From assembly GCA_964019135.1 (NCBI GenBank), contig OZ025260.1, positions 27,894,254-27,958,253 of the forward strand: a DNA stretch of 64,000 nt, in the 5' to 3' direction. Numbering within the stretch: the stretch's first letter is position 1; every line of letters begins with the position of its first letter. Below are positions 1 to 12,252 of this stretch, piece after piece. Source of the DNA: Arenicola marina. Its lineage: Eukaryota; Annelida; Polychaeta; Arenicolidae. The position numbers were made by a program, and so were the translations under genes. The notes beneath the pieces were generated by a model that was given only the letters and a program-made list of their open reading frames with translations, made no database searches and was not told the origin of the DNA.

Positions 1-42
1 CTTCTCTAGGGAAGCTGGCTTGCCTGGGGGCACTTGCGCCAA
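1..42 (+). mobile_element. Right terminus of a MULE-like transposon, truncated by the window edge
   Basis: The last ~25 bases (GGGGGCACTTGCGCCAA and the bases before it) match the right end of the complete element at 22842-27507. The body of this copy lies left of the window. Confidence 0.65.
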
Positions 43-1960
43 TGATTTACTGTGCCTTTGCAACCATAACCTCCTGAGTGGATCACCCAGGAGTGAGGGG
101 TAAGACTGTATCAGTGTATGTGGGCGGAGACACAGATATAGCCTAGTCACATAGGGTTATAATTTTCACCTATTGCTGTGGGAAAAGCTATATAGGAGAA
201 GCAAACCTTAATCCTTTTTCTAATAACTTTTTTCTTGTCATTTTCAACCATATATAGCCATGGTATGCATTCATGGCTAGTGTGCTGTAATTGTAAATGT
301 AAGCCAATTAGGACTGTCATTTATGAATTTGAGGCTAAGTGCCTGGCTCAGCGTTAGCATGGCAAAGTAATACAGCTACTGCTGTAGCAAAAGTTATGCG
401 CTTCATTTGCATGAAAGTACTGGTAATTATTAAGATAATTCAGTGAATTATCTTCACAGTATGAATGTGAGTAAGCAAAAGTCTTTTCAGTTCTGGCAAT
501 GACATATTTCTTTTAAAATTGGAAAACAAGCCTGCAAATATTTTCCATGCTGAATGTACCTCAATTACTCTACAAAATGTGGAAAGTTAAAGCTATATGA
601 TTTGATTATTTTTATTGTAAAATTCATATATTCCAAGATTAAATACTTTAACTATATAGCAATACATAGCTATAATCATTAGATATTCAAACCATAAACC
701 AAACAACCATAAACTCTTTATTTAATTATGAAATAAACTATTATGCACAATATTTTTTCATTTCTTAATGATAAGTAAGAGCTTATTTGAAACAACATTG
801 TAGTTTACTACAAAACAGTGATAGCTTTTATTATTTTGTGCTAAAATATGTGACTAGATCAGATTCAGTCTGATATTCCCACCATATGTATAGTAATGTA
901 CCCAGGGATTGGAAAGATGCTATATATATTGTTTGCATGCTGAGCAAACTGATATAATAAAAATAATATGTGGATTGCCTATAAATAATGAAGGTAGCTG
1001 TCACGCATCAATCAAGACATATCCCCGGTCACAGTTTGGACCCAAACTCATATGAATAAGATAACGAAAGTGCATTTCTATAAGTGTAAGTGATACCTTT
1101 TCACCTCCTATAGTGGTGTCGGGGAGATGGCTCATGGATGGAAGTGCCGGAGGCAGTGCGCGTATATGCTATATATAGCAAGCGGGTGAACACGACTGCT
1201 ATCCCATGAACCGAGTGCCCGTGTCCACAGCGACATGTATCCCATGATGTATGGTATCTGTTAGAGTAAGTCCGCGTTAAGTGTGCATCGTCCCGCTCCT
1301 TGAATAAATGTCCTCACTGCAGCATGTACCCTGAAGTCATTCTGCACCGTGCAGTCATTATGCACCCATCTATACTTGTAGGGTAATACCAGCAATCTCA
1401 TGATCTTCTATCAGGTAAAACTTCCTGTTTATGTCGTATGCTAAGATTTATGAAATAAACCACTGGAACAAACAAAAAAAGTATTATCATTGTATAAACG
1501 AACCAGATACAAAAACCATTGCACTCGTCATCATCTCATCAACGGTGCGGGGTAGACCCAATGTGATATCCCTCCCTTATATCGCCCCCACCCCCCATCA
1601 CCACTGAGTATTCTCTTTCTTATAGAAACGCTCATAGTATAGAAGCAGGCATGGCATTTGCATTGCCAGCGGCCAATCCTGGTTCGCTATGGTGCTGACA
1701 TGTACAACAATGATATCATTATGTGCTAGTTAAAGAACGGACTGGAGTGCATTTGCTAAATTAAGGCACGAAATGCGACCTCTTGGTTTATTTTAGCGAA
1801 TTATATTTTTTCGTTCTTTCACCAGTACATAACGTCTTGAAATATATTATGTTTACGAAAAAAAACCAGTATAAGAGTAGAATATTGCATGGCATATAAT
1901 TCAAATTTTTTACCTAAAACAACTCGTATAAAGATATTATCTTGCACTAGGACAGACCGC
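43..1960. other. AT-rich intergenic DNA, no gene seen
   Basis: No open frame with recognisable protein similarity, no RNA gene and no clear repeat was found on either strand. Composition is AT-rich with scattered TATATA runs. Confidence 0.5.
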
Positions 1961-1964
1961 CCGT

Positions 1965-3065
1965 CAGCGGTTCAAGTCACGTGAAAAGTCATCAGCGCAG
2001 TAAACTGCCGCCCTGTGACGTCATATTTCACCGCTCACTACAGTGGTTCAGCGCCATACTTTTTTGTTGGAATCCGTCCTTCTGCGAAAGACTTTAGATA
2101 TTTTTTTTCTGTTCAAGTAGTAACATTTGTTTAGATGCCGAAATCCTTCATGTTGGTAGGCTGGCCCTGGCTAACACTTCAGCATTTGTTACAATGTCTT
2201 GTCAAGATATGTCTAAAATGTTTCGCAAGCAACGAAAATAGGAATTGTTTAATTTCCTTTCTTGGCCACAATATGTGGTCCACGTTTCGCTGCCATACAC
2301 CAGGCTGCTTAGAACATACGCCCTGTAGATTAGCATTTTGGTGCTAATTGTTAGTTTTGAATTTTTGCCACGAACGTTTGTTCAACCTACCAAAGGTGGT
2401 GGCTGCCTTCCCAATGCGAGTGTTTATTTTCTCGTCCAGGGATAGATTATCCGTGATGGTACTGTTTCAAGTCCCGTGAACAGTCATCAGCGCAGTAAAC
2501 TGCGGCCCTGTGACGTCATATTGTACCGCTCACTACAGTGGCTCAAGTAGCGTGAAACGTCATCGGCGCAGCAAACTGCGGCCCTGTGACGTCATGTACG
2601 GCTCACTACTGTGGGCCAAGTCACGTGAAACGTCATCGGCGCAGCAAACTGCGGCCCTGTGACGTCATGTACGGCTCACTACAGTGGGCCAAGTCACGTG
2701 AAACGTCATCAGCGCAGAAAACTGCGGCCCTGTGACGTCATGTACGACTCACTACAGTGGGCCAAGTCGCGTGAAACGTCATCGGCGCAGTAAACTGCGG
2801 CCCTGTGACGTCATGTACGGCTCACTACAGTGGGCCAAGTCACGTTAAACGTCATCGGCGTAGCAAACTGCGGCCCTGTGACGTCATGTACGGCTCACTA
2901 CTGTGGGCCAAGTCACGTGAAACGTCATCGGCGCATCAAACTGCGGCTCTGTGACGTCATGTTGTACGGCTTACTACAGTGGGCCAAGTCGCGTGAAGCG
3001 TCATCGGCGCAGTAAACTGCGGCCCTGTGACGCCATATTGTACCGCTCACTACAGTGGGCCAAGT
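1965..3065. repeat. 73-bp minisatellite with CRE and E-box motifs (interrupted)
   Basis: Units of about 73 bp run head to tail from 2465 to 3065 (about 8 copies). One more unit at 1965-2055 is separated from them by a LINE remnant. Eight units carry the palindrome TGACGTCA, the CRE consensus; the last has TGACGCCA. Four units carry TCACGTGA, an E-box core. The array lies about 0.8 kb upstream of the UPF0462 start codon. The small open frames over it are by-products of the repeat. Confidence 0.85.
2128..2463 (-). mobile_element. Degenerate non-LTR retrotransposon (LINE) reverse-transcriptase C-terminus
   Basis: Reading the minus strand from 2463 downward gives, in order, LDEKINTRIGKAATTFGRLN, then after a frameshift near 2344 YRAYVLSSLVYGSETWTTY and QERKLN, then FRCLRNILDIS, an in-frame TGA where these proteins usually have Trp, and QDIVTNAEVLARASLP. 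This order is typical of the end of reverse transcriptase in metazoan endonuclease/RT LINEs. The frameshift and the stop show a dead fragment. It lies between minisatellite copies. Confidence 0.8.
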
Positions 3066-3855
3066 TTGCCTTAAAGCTTGGTATCGAACTTTGGTTAGTC
3101 GTGTTATATATATTTCAGTCCAGCAGGCGCTTGGCGACTGTTGAAAGTGTAGGCCTACTTCTGAAGTGGACAGAATTGTATATGTACGTACGCTGTGTCA
3201 CCAAATTAACGACATGCACTTGAACGGGAGACGGTAAGAACGACAGGCATGGGGCTGTGTGTTTGAATATATGGCCCCAGGCGATGGCTGTGAATTGCAA
3301 TAGCTGAACTCGTTTTCAAATGCCCCATGTTAGTTGACAACTGGCGTCGACCTGTGTTGAACGTCAAACTGAAAACTACGCTGAACACATCTGTTTGGGT
3401 GGACACAAATTGCCTGCATCGACATCAGTGGCAGATTTGTACCGTGATTCATTTTGTTTAAGTGTTGAATTTAACCTCTGAGTATTAAACATCTACCAAT
3501 CGGTGACAGCCTACCATCTATTTGTCCGTGTGGTGCATTTTGATATCCCGCGGCTGAAGTCAACACTTCTGTTTACCAAAAAACCAAATCTCGGACCTGG
3601 ATTACAGTACCGTGTTCGCCTGTGCGTGACCGGCCCATTGTCAATATTGATAGACAATACTTCGCCGCCGGGACAAGTGGATGGGGGTTAAAAGCGTTAT
3701 AAGCGTAGTTTGTGAAGGTTAACCTACGTGAGACGCATTGCGAGGCTTGGAAGACCTAGTGCATGGTCTCTTTGTGAAGACCAAATAGCTGTCTATATTG
3801 TTTAACAACCAAAACATTTATATATTTCAGGTGGAGGCGAATTAAAGCCATCATC
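3066..3855 (+). promoter_or_regulatory. Upstream region and probable 5' UTR junction of the UPF0462 gene
   Basis: No coding exon is recognised. A good 3' splice site (TATATTTCAG, ending at 3830) lies 25 bases before the start codon at 3856, which suggests a 5' UTR intron with the first exon and promoter further upstream. I cannot place the transcription start. Confidence 0.35.
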
Positions 3856-6228
3856 ATGGACCCAAAAAGCTGGATCGTTATTTTCATGTTTTATTTGGCT
3901 TCGCTGTTTAAGTCCTGGTTCCTTAGCTACGACACCATGACGCTGGAATACCATATCGCAACGACGTGGGACAGTCGCCCAGTGACGCACGGAGGCGTCA
4001 CAATACGACTCTCGCCACACGCGGCTGGCGTGAAGATGGAAGCCGAAGGTCCCTTCTTCGATGATCCTCCTAATCCTGGTGGCACGCCGGGTGAAGTGTT
4101 CCCAGGCCTCTGGGACTATGAAGGTATGGGCTCCAAACCCTTCGTTAGCTTACCATGGAAGATATCAAAGGTATATAAAGTTGCTATGACTCCAGATCAG
4201 GCAGGTTTGAAACATTGGATGCATTTTTCGGACCATTTCTTGAAATGTTCTATTGTTTTTCAAATTGTCTTTACTATGATGCTAATCAAACGACAATTAT
4301 ATTATAACAGCTTTGAAGTTTCTTATGGCCTGTGGTCGGAGACATTATAATAGGTAGACCAAAATAAAGCGATAATTTATGGGCTTTTTTTGCAAAATAA
4401 CAACATTAGATTGGTAACATAATCAACTTGTTATCTATTAATTATTTTCATTTCGTTTACTGAAATTTAGTATTATCGGATTACCCTTTGTATCGTTTTT
4501 TTCCAGTGGCGGAGGCCTTCTTTCTATCTGATGACGACAAGTACTTGGAAGTAGAGCTTTGTCCGTAAGTCATTCTCCAATTATGTTTGGATAACGTACG
4601 TATGGCAATCTCCTAATTTCATCCTTAGCCAGTTGGTGATAGGCCCTATATGCTACATCACTAACTAAAGATATCTTGTGTTTACGCGCTGAAATGTGCC
4701 GTCCTTTCCCAAATGGCGGGAAACTTCTACTTTCGTGCGAATTGCATTCATTCATATCACGAGAACAAGTTAACGTAGGGAATCAAAGCGGTGCCTTCTA
4801 CTAAACACATATTTAGATATCTCACGAACAACGTGATTTTGAAGCAACATATATAAAGCGGTTTTTAATTTGCTGGTGACCTACAGAAATCAGTAGAGTG
4901 TATCCGACGAAGTATGTTTTCCTTCAATGACGTACGTGACGTACGTACGTAAGTTACGTACTCTTTGTTTGTCTGCCTCACATATGTAAACCATATATAT
5001 AATCGAACGTCCCTACACCGAACCCGGGGTAAACCGAAAGTCTGACAGTATCGGATATATTTGTCCAGGTCCCGAATGTTTATCCTGTACGTGATTAACC
5101 GGAAAACATTTGAAAACCGTATATATATCGCCTGTCTCCTGTACATTCGGTTAATAGGAATTTTATTGTATTTTGTTGCAGGCATGGGCAGCATTTGTTA
5201 CTGATCCTCAAAGGCTATCGGGATCTCTTCAAAGTAAGAATAAACACACTTTTCGACAGTGTTATATTGATGACCATTTCAAAATCTAATGATAAAGTAC
5301 ATTTATGGTATACACCTATTTAAATAAAAATACTACTCATTGTGATGAAATTTCAAAACGTAATTTCTTTCCTGTAGGGCACTTCAGCTTTTCGATTTCG
5401 TTATTATTTAAATTACCAAACATTTTGGCCGCAAAATCATGTACGCATCTAATTAGGTTGTACCGGAGCTGAGACATAAGCATAGACTGAATAACATCCG
5501 GGATGAGAAATTGATTACAATAACTTCTGTGTGCTTGTAGGACGGCCTTTCGTTGTCATACACGGCGCAGATAAACGGCGCTCGGTGGCACGGGGAAGCC
5601 ATATTGCCTGCCAGTTATTTCCCGCCAAATGTGACCAAGTTCAATGCCTATGCGATACACGGGTCGGGCGACAACCGGACGTATGAATCGCTCTTCCCCG
5701 TTCCGGAGGGGGCCTTTGAAAATCCGGATTTGTAAGTACTATTGTGTCACCTCAGTTGTCTTTAAACACAATTTGCTGTGATTGAAAAGCCTCTGTAGCT
5801 CAGTGGATTACCACGCTAAGCCTCAGACAAACGGATCCTGGCTATCATCTGCCCTAATCCATCCATCTTAAACTTTGTGAAACACGATACAAGACAATAG
5901 CACGGACCCAACCTGAGAAGAGAATTTTAATTTTGGTGAAATATAGTTGAGGCAACTTGACCTTTGGGTCAAGCAAACTGGGTGATTCAAATATGCCAAT
6001 TCCACCAATATACAAAAGCAATCCTCAGTCCTTAAGAGTTATTGGTCAACCGCTTCTTTGACGAACTGTACTTCGCCTATTCCAGTGATAATGGCTGTCA
6101 TTTTCTCTTTCTTTTTCAGCCACCGTTTGGATTACTTCAAGCCTATCAATTTTTCGCGTCTTCTGCCATCAAACGCAGCCGACGACTATTCTTCCGACGT
6201 CTGGGAAATAAATCACACCGCCTCTTGA
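3856..6228 (+). CDS. UPF0462 family protein, C4orf33 homolog (five exons)
   Basis: Exons: 3856-4123, 4507-4564, 5182-5233, 5541-5731, 6120-6228. All introns are GT-AG, phases agree, and the total is 678 nt (225 aa plus TGA). Family matches include TTWDSRPV, PFFDDPPNP, GLWDYEV then AEAFFL across intron 1, YLEVELCP then HGQHLLLIL across intron 2, SYFPPNVTKFNAYAIHG, and the final LDYFKPINF. The biochemical role of the family is unknown; the fold may resemble CBM9-like beta-sandwiches (inference). The first ATG adds a 27-residue hydrophobic leader not expected in the family. The ATG at codon 28 (3937) gives 198 aa, close to the family length, and may be the ancestral start. No frameshift or stop is seen, so this gene looks intact. 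Confidence 0.93.
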
Positions 6229-6679
6229 AGTAACTGCTATCAAAGCCGTGGTCTGTACAGTCAGTGTGCAGTGAAGTACACCTACTATATATAAGTTATA
6301 TATATATTGTAGACAATACTATATGTCAATAAAACCTATTTTATATTTTTATACTTTTCGTATTATTTACATTTTTGTACCACAGAGTGCGAGAAGTCCA
6401 CTGTACGGAGATTGACTTGGAGACTTTAAAAACCTAATCGACGGGTCACCCACGCGGCAAGCTATGCCGGTCACAGATCGGGTTATTTCGCGACAGTTTA
6501 TTATTCTTATTATTCAACAAACCTATCTGAGACCGAGCGTGCTGCAGTCATCACATCGGTTTGTCCTTACTATAATTAAGTCTCCTAGTCTGACGTTTCG
6601 TGTGTAAGATATTTTTTAAACTAATTAAAGCTCTTCGTGATGCAACATATAATATCGTACGAAACTTATTCATCCTCCA
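6200..6679 (+). repeat. Source copy of a ~470-bp duplication (3' end of UPF0462 gene)
   Basis: This stretch contains the last 29 coding bases, the 3' UTR, the AATAAA and flanking DNA. It recurs in the same orientation at 22056-22522 with only scattered differences. The break inside the last codons shows that the gene is the source. Confidence 0.9.
6328..6333 (+). terminator. Polyadenylation signal of the UPF0462 gene
   Basis: AATAAA lies 100 bases after the stop codon in AT-rich DNA, the usual distance for an animal 3' UTR. Confidence 0.75.
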
Positions 6680-7239
6680 TCCTTGCCTGAGTTGCGAGCT
6701 CACCCAAATTTATTAACAAGAAGTCAGTGAGGACACTGATGATGACGAAAATCGACTTTGGGTCAAGTGACTTTGGGTCACTTTGTCTTTTGCAACCAGT
6801 CCCGACTCACTAGCGTCGCTATTAAGCGAACGGCGGCCATCGACGAGTAAGGAGTGCCGGTCGATATCGCCGTTCACTCATAATCGGAGCCTCGGCAAAG
6901 GGGGGTGCAACTCTTGCGAGCGCTCTAGCGGCCAAGCTAAGCGTCCTAGAGCAATTCTATCGCTCTCTCGCTTCGTGCCAAAGTCACTCATCATTGGCGA
7001 CCCCGCGAAGGTGTCGTCCCACTTCGGAGCGCTCTAGCGCCATAACTAGACAACCTCCGCCTAATTAAAGCACTGAAGATGCTTATTGGCAACTAGTTGG
7101 CGAAAAGAATGCAATTTTAGCATTTTTATCTGATTTTTGACGATTTTTCTTTAAATGGCAAGAATCTGTATGTTTATCATTAGGCCAGTGGCTTCGTTGC
7201 CATGGAAACAAAAAGTAATACAGAGATCGCCGTGTTTTT
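6680..7239. other. Intergenic DNA, no gene recognised
   Basis: Moderately GC-rich, with several copies of the string AGCGCTCTAGCG or close variants. An 84-codon open frame at 6783-7037 shows no family features. No RNA gene seen. Confidence 0.35.
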
Positions 7240-8280
7240 CTTATAACTTGCTTTAAGGTGATATTACTTCACTGTGTGGCGAAGGAGACTGAAATAGCTT
7301 GAGCGGAAGTAGGTCATATTCGATCAAGTTCATTTTTCCCCATAGGATCCCATTTTAAACGACTTCGACTATATACCGAAAAGTAATGTGGCTATGGAAC
7401 CATGTTGACAGATTATGACTCAGCTTAGCATTATCCATCCACAGCTGCAAGCATTGAGTGATGGCTTGAATAGGACACCCGTGGGAGCCTCTGCTAACAC
7501 CAAAAAGCCGTATCTTTCACCATTGGCCAAAAAATCCTGTCACGTCACTATTTGCTCTAATTGCATATGGTAAGCACTGTGGTTACTAGACGTCATGTTC
7601 AACTAACGAAAAAATCGCGGTGTTATTTGCTGGAGGCACTTGTGAAATACGCAACAAAACATTTTTCCCAGCCTAAAGATACAGCGCTTTAACATGGAAA
7701 GTCCCATAGAGAAATGTCGTCGGCCCTGGAACCGGAAGTAAGATAGGAACGTATTGTTTTTAGTTTGTAGCTATACGAGGAACTACTTTTCCTACAATAT
7801 AATGCTACTCTCGCATTTTTGGGATTTTTTCCTGATTTTTGAAGATTTTTTGTAAGTACCGAAAGTGACGTCATCGTGACGTCACGTAACGTATCAAAAA
7901 AATCTAAGATTCGACACAAGTCATCTCAATTCATATTTCTATGAAATACTTGAATAACATAGCGATAGCTTGATGCTAAATGTGTCAAAAAACGTGATAA
8001 CTGACAGAGGTCATTTAGTGCGTTTTCGGAAAAACGTATGACCTTATTTTGCTCGAAAATTAGTGTTACGCATCAAAAAATGCTCAACAGCCGAAAAGAG
8101 CCGCACATTCTGAAACTTATTCGAGATCTCTAGCTTCAATATTAACGGAGATATATGCGTTTTAAGTGATTTTTTCAAAAAATCGCTGTGACCTTGACCG
8201 TTGACCTTTTGATCTGGGCGACGAGTATGTTGTAGCCCAACTGCGTGGGTATGTGATTGAAAAGACCGCAAATCCATGTA
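7240..8280. repeat. Interspersed repeat family A, copy 1
   Basis: Segments of this stretch occur in inverted orientation at 43910-44720. Shared landmarks are the CACAGCTGCAAGCATTGAG block near 7440, the TATATACCGAAAAGT block near 7370 and the GACCTTGACCGTTGACCT block near 8190. A more diverged relative lies at 11540-12080. No protein is encoded, so it is probably a non-autonomous element; superfamily unknown. Confidence 0.6.
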
Positions 8281-8333
8281 TGCATTCGTTACAAATCAAT
8301 GAGACTTCAATTTTTGTGTGAAAACAGACCTAG

Positions 8334-8375
8334 ATACATACATACATACATACATACATACATACATACATACAT
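8334..8375. repeat. (CATA)n microsatellite
   Basis: About ten uninterrupted copies of the tetranucleotide CATA/ATAC. It keeps two frames open and produces Tyr/His/Ile-rich spurious ORFs. Confidence 0.95.
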
Positions 8376-8379
8376 GTTT

Positions 8380-9600
8380 GATCCATTTCATTTTCCCCAG
8401 ACCTGTTTTCATCTGTTATATTTTTTCCCCGGATCTGTTTTTGGCCTGTTTTTTTATCTATTATTTTTTATCTATTATATTTTTATCCTGGACTTACCTA
8501 CAGCTTGTGGTTTACCCTGTGCCCGTGCGTTTCTTTTTTACACACAGAGGGAGTAAGGAAAATAAGGAAACAATTTACAGCCTATACTTGCTATATACAC
8601 GTGTACGAAGTCCAGTTTGGCACTGGAATGTGTATACCAGCTAGTGGCTCCGTTATAAACGCACGCGTCTCTATTTAGTCTCACCTTTGAAGCTAAAACC
8701 AAGACAAAATGGCACGAAAGAAAAACTCCAGTGACTCATAAATTCGGTCATTACTGGAAGTGTATAAGATAATAAAGATGTTTTAACATCAATCCCGGTT
8801 GTGATGTGGGTCAACAAAAACAAGTTGATTAAGATACAGACAACAGTTAATGCGCTGGCGTGCAACACGATTCACTCGCTCGTGGATTACCATTGGAAAA
8901 GCCCATGGGACGCAGGGTTTGTTGTACACTCATTTGTTTTACTTAACAAAGTGCATCATATGCTATTTCACCCAGTAATTATGACTGACACTGTGTCTTC
9001 ATGCTCTTTGAAGTCGAAAATTAGAAGTTCCATCACCCTTGGTTGAGTTATTGACACTTGCGACCACCCACCCCCTAGCCTTACGCCTACCCCCTAGCAG
9101 GCGTAGCGGTGCGACCAACTTGCGACTAACGCCCGCCCTACGTCCACTTGGTGCACACCGCGTAAAATTCCTCGCGCGGATTTACGGCGGCGTAAGCTCG
9201 GCGTCCGCTTGCGACCAACTTGCGCCCGGTTGGTGCACTCCACCACACGATCGGTTCACTTCCGTTCGCTCAGCGTGCGCTCTGGCAGCAGTTTTGCTCT
9301 CCCGCCCTTGTACAGAGTGGTCTACTCTGTCGTGGGTTTCAGTAGGCCCTACGTGCCTACTTATACTGATCTCGCCTTCGCTAGTTTTTAATTGGGGTCT
9401 TTTTAATTGGGTAATGTCAATAAGTAGTGTTAGTCAAGGGTGGGGTTAAGGGGGTTGGGTTAGGGGTTGGGGGTGATTAGTTAGTTGGCCTTTATTACTT
9501 TTACCGTTTTATATGTACTGCATGCGCTGCTTGCCGAAGTAATAATAACTGCGTGTGTTGTTTTTACCAATGAGCTCATATGGTTGTGTGGTTATGCCTG
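8380..9600. other. Intergenic DNA, no gene recognised
   Basis: Several 60-136-codon open frames exist (for example 9039-9449), but none shows family motifs, splice-consistent neighbours or coding-like composition. Confidence 0.35.
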
Positions 9601-10470
9601 TCGCTCCGTTTAGCCCCGTATGCTAACCCAGGCCACTAGTCAGGGCACCAACCCAGGCGGCTAGCCAGGGCATCAATCCAGGCCTTGCCAAGGCCGCTAG
9701 TTCAAGCCGCTAGCCCAGGTTCCTAGCCCAGTCAGTTTTGCCCAGGCTGCTAGGCCAGGCCGCTAGCTTAAGCCGTTAGCCTAGGCTCCTAGCCTAGGTT
9801 GACAGAGGAAGCACTGTCTTAGGGGAGCGGGGGCGAAGGGCTGACCGAGGAGGTATTGTCATGGGAAAAGGCGGCATGGGGCTACCCGAGGGAGTATAGC
9901 CGTGGGAGGGGTGGGGCGGGTTGAAGCATGGGGCTGATCGAGCGAGTATTGTCTTGGGGTGGGGGGGGGGGGCATGGGACTGATTGAGGGTGTATTACCA
10001 TGAGGGAGGAGGAAGCATTGTCTTAGGGGAGCGGTGGCACGGGGCTGACCGAGGGAGTATCGTCATGGGGGGAGGGGGCATGGGGCTGACCGAGTGAGTA
10101 TTGTCATGGGGGTAGGGTGCATTGGGCTGACCGAGGGAGTGTTGTCACGGGGGGTAGGGGGAATGGGGCTGACCGAGGGAGTATTGTCTCGTGGGCAAAG
10201 GGGGCATGGGGCTGACCGAGGGAGTATTGTCTCGGGGGGAAGGGGGCGTGGGGCTGACCGAGGGTGTATTATCTTTGGGGTGAGGGGCATGGGGCAGACA
10301 GAGGGAATATTGTCGTGAGGGGGAGGGGGCGTGGGGCTGATCGAGGGAGCATAGCCTTGGGGTGGGGGAGGCATTGGGCTGACCGAGAGAGCTAGTTTTG
10401 TCATGGGGGAGGAAACAGGATTGTCATAAGGGGGGAGGGAGCGTGGGGCTGATCGATAGAGTATTGTCAT
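9600..10470. repeat. Imperfect tandem repeats, CTAG-rich then G-rich
   Basis: At 9600-9800 short units built on GCTAGCCCAGG repeat imperfectly. From about 9830 to 10470, units of roughly 43-60 bp containing GGGGCTGACCGAGGGAGTAT repeat at least ten times, separated by G runs. The Pro-rich minus-strand frame at 10063-10521 is a translation artefact of this repeat. Confidence 0.8.
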
Positions 10471-11330
10471 GAGGGGGAGAAGGTGATTGTCAAAGGGGAG
10501 GGGAGTGGCGGTAGGAAGCATTGTGTGGGGGGTGGGGCACGGTCTGCGAGGGAATTGTATATTGGGGATTTGCCCGGGGGCGGGGGGGGGGGGGGCGCGG
10601 AGGCAGTTGTCCGGGGATAATTCAGCTGGTAGTGAGGGATTTTCCAGGGAGGAGTTGCATTGGCGTCTTTAAAATACAGATTGGCAGATTGCAGATCGGC
10701 AGATTGCAGTTTCACCCAATTATTCGTTAACTGTGTCCACCAATGGAATACCATGTCATCCATATGTACTCTAACACACCAGATACCATGGGTCTCACCG
10801 AAGGAGTATTGACATGAGGGGGAAGGGGGCGGTGGCGCTGAGGGTATTTCTTCGCTCTGCGCGGTGAAACGGCTTCACTATCACCGCGCGCAGCCTGAAT
10901 TCTGTCAACAGCCCACTCACCCCCTCTACGAGCGCTGTAATGGCTCGGTCGGGTTCGGTCATGACCTCAACCTACACCCCACCACCCTCCCCAGCTGAAT
11001 GCATGTATCTGATGAGCGTCGGTGGGCTGGGGGGCTGCAGGAGTCGGGTGGATGGGTGTGGGGGATAAGCAGAGAGAAGTCCATCAACCTTGCTTGGTGT
11101 GGGTGGGCATGGGGGGGGGGCATGGGGGGGAGGGGGGGGGGGGCGAGGAGTCCATGAAATTGGTGCCGCTAGGGCGTGCGCAGGAATTATTGAAATGCGG
11201 GGGGGGACACAATAATGTGTTCCACACAGGGCACAAATATGCCTTAGGGTCTGAAAGGGGGGGACACGGGTGCGAGTGGACGACGTGGAGGGGGTGGGGG
11301 GGGGCAGGAGTGTATGATTCTGACGAGTGA
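10471..11330. repeat. G-run-rich low-complexity DNA
   Basis: Many runs of 4-12 G on the + strand (10575-10597, 11110-11143, 11200-11210 and others). A 13-bp-arm hairpin around the core CTGCGCGGTGA lies near 10857-10894. No gene seen. Confidence 0.6.
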
Positions 11331-11539
11331 GGGTGAAGGCGGTGGAAGGGATCAGTACATGAGCCTGGTGGAAGGGAGTGGGGCGGACTCTCTATTTAGT
11401 GGTGTTCAACCTGCTCCCTTCCCATGACTGCGGCCGACGGCTCTCCCGATAAATCACATCACAATATATAAACAACACGGAGTCTTATCGCGAACCGTTC
11501 AGTCACTGCCCTCGCCAACCCGCGGTCTGGATCCGGTGC

Positions 11540-12080
11540 CCGACTTTAACATGGGAATCCCCATAAGGAATGTTTGGCCCTCTAGCGGGAAAAGTAAAAT
11601 AGAAAGTATCTTTTTTTAACTAAGAAACAACTAAGCCGTAAAATTAGACGTCCTGTGACCCGAATCCGATCTCTCTATTTCCAATATTAATTATACAGTG
11701 AATTTACTTCGTATTTAAATATTAAATTTTTTTGACGTCATGTGACGTCATTCACGGCAAACTTTTCTTCGGGAACTGGGTCATACCAACTCCATTAAAA
11801 CATCTTTGGAGGTTGACGACGATTGAAAAAGTTAAAGTGGGAAAACAACGTGCATCTAGTTTGAACATAAGGACAAGGTGAACTATGACGTCATTTTGCG
11901 CGAAACTTCTTCCTACGCGCAAAAAAATTATCTATATTAAAGTTGTTTCCCCTAATCAGTGGAACATTTTGACGCTAGTCGCATCTCTTTAGGACAAATA
12001 TTAAGAAAGCCTTAGCACTTTTACGTTTTTCCTTTAACCGGACGGCCTTGACTTTTGACCTTTGACATTGGAAAGTCTAT
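11540..12080. repeat. Interspersed repeat family A, diverged copy
   Basis: TTTAACATGG near 11547 followed by CCCCATA, and a GACCTTTGAC-type block near 12050, line up in order with 7690-8200. Divergence is high and the limits are approximate. Confidence 0.4.
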
Positions 12081-12221
12081 CACTTGAAAATTATAGAGGT
12101 TCGAACATGCCACATTTCCATAAATATTGGTGAACGATAGCTGTTGTCGTTAGGGCAGTAGAGGGTACGAAAGAAATGCAAACAAACAAACATTGTTGTT
12201 AAAAAAATCGTCCTTCCGACA

Positions 12222-12252
12222 TAAGACGACATATCTATGATATGTCGTCTTA
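12222..12252. repeat. Perfect 14-bp-arm hairpin
   Basis: TAAGACGACATATC, a 3-base loop TAT, then its exact reverse complement. No terminator context is expected in animal DNA; it may be part of a decayed MITE. Confidence 0.85.

Noticed and set aside
5793..5862. tRNA-like sequence (GTAGCTCAGTGGATTACCACG)
   Set aside because: Only the A-box side looks like a tRNA. No proper B-box or acceptor stem pairing, so it is at most an old tRNA-derived fragment inside an intron.
10063..10521. 152-residue proline-rich minus-strand protein
   Set aside because: Translation of the G-rich tandem repeat; no start context or homology.
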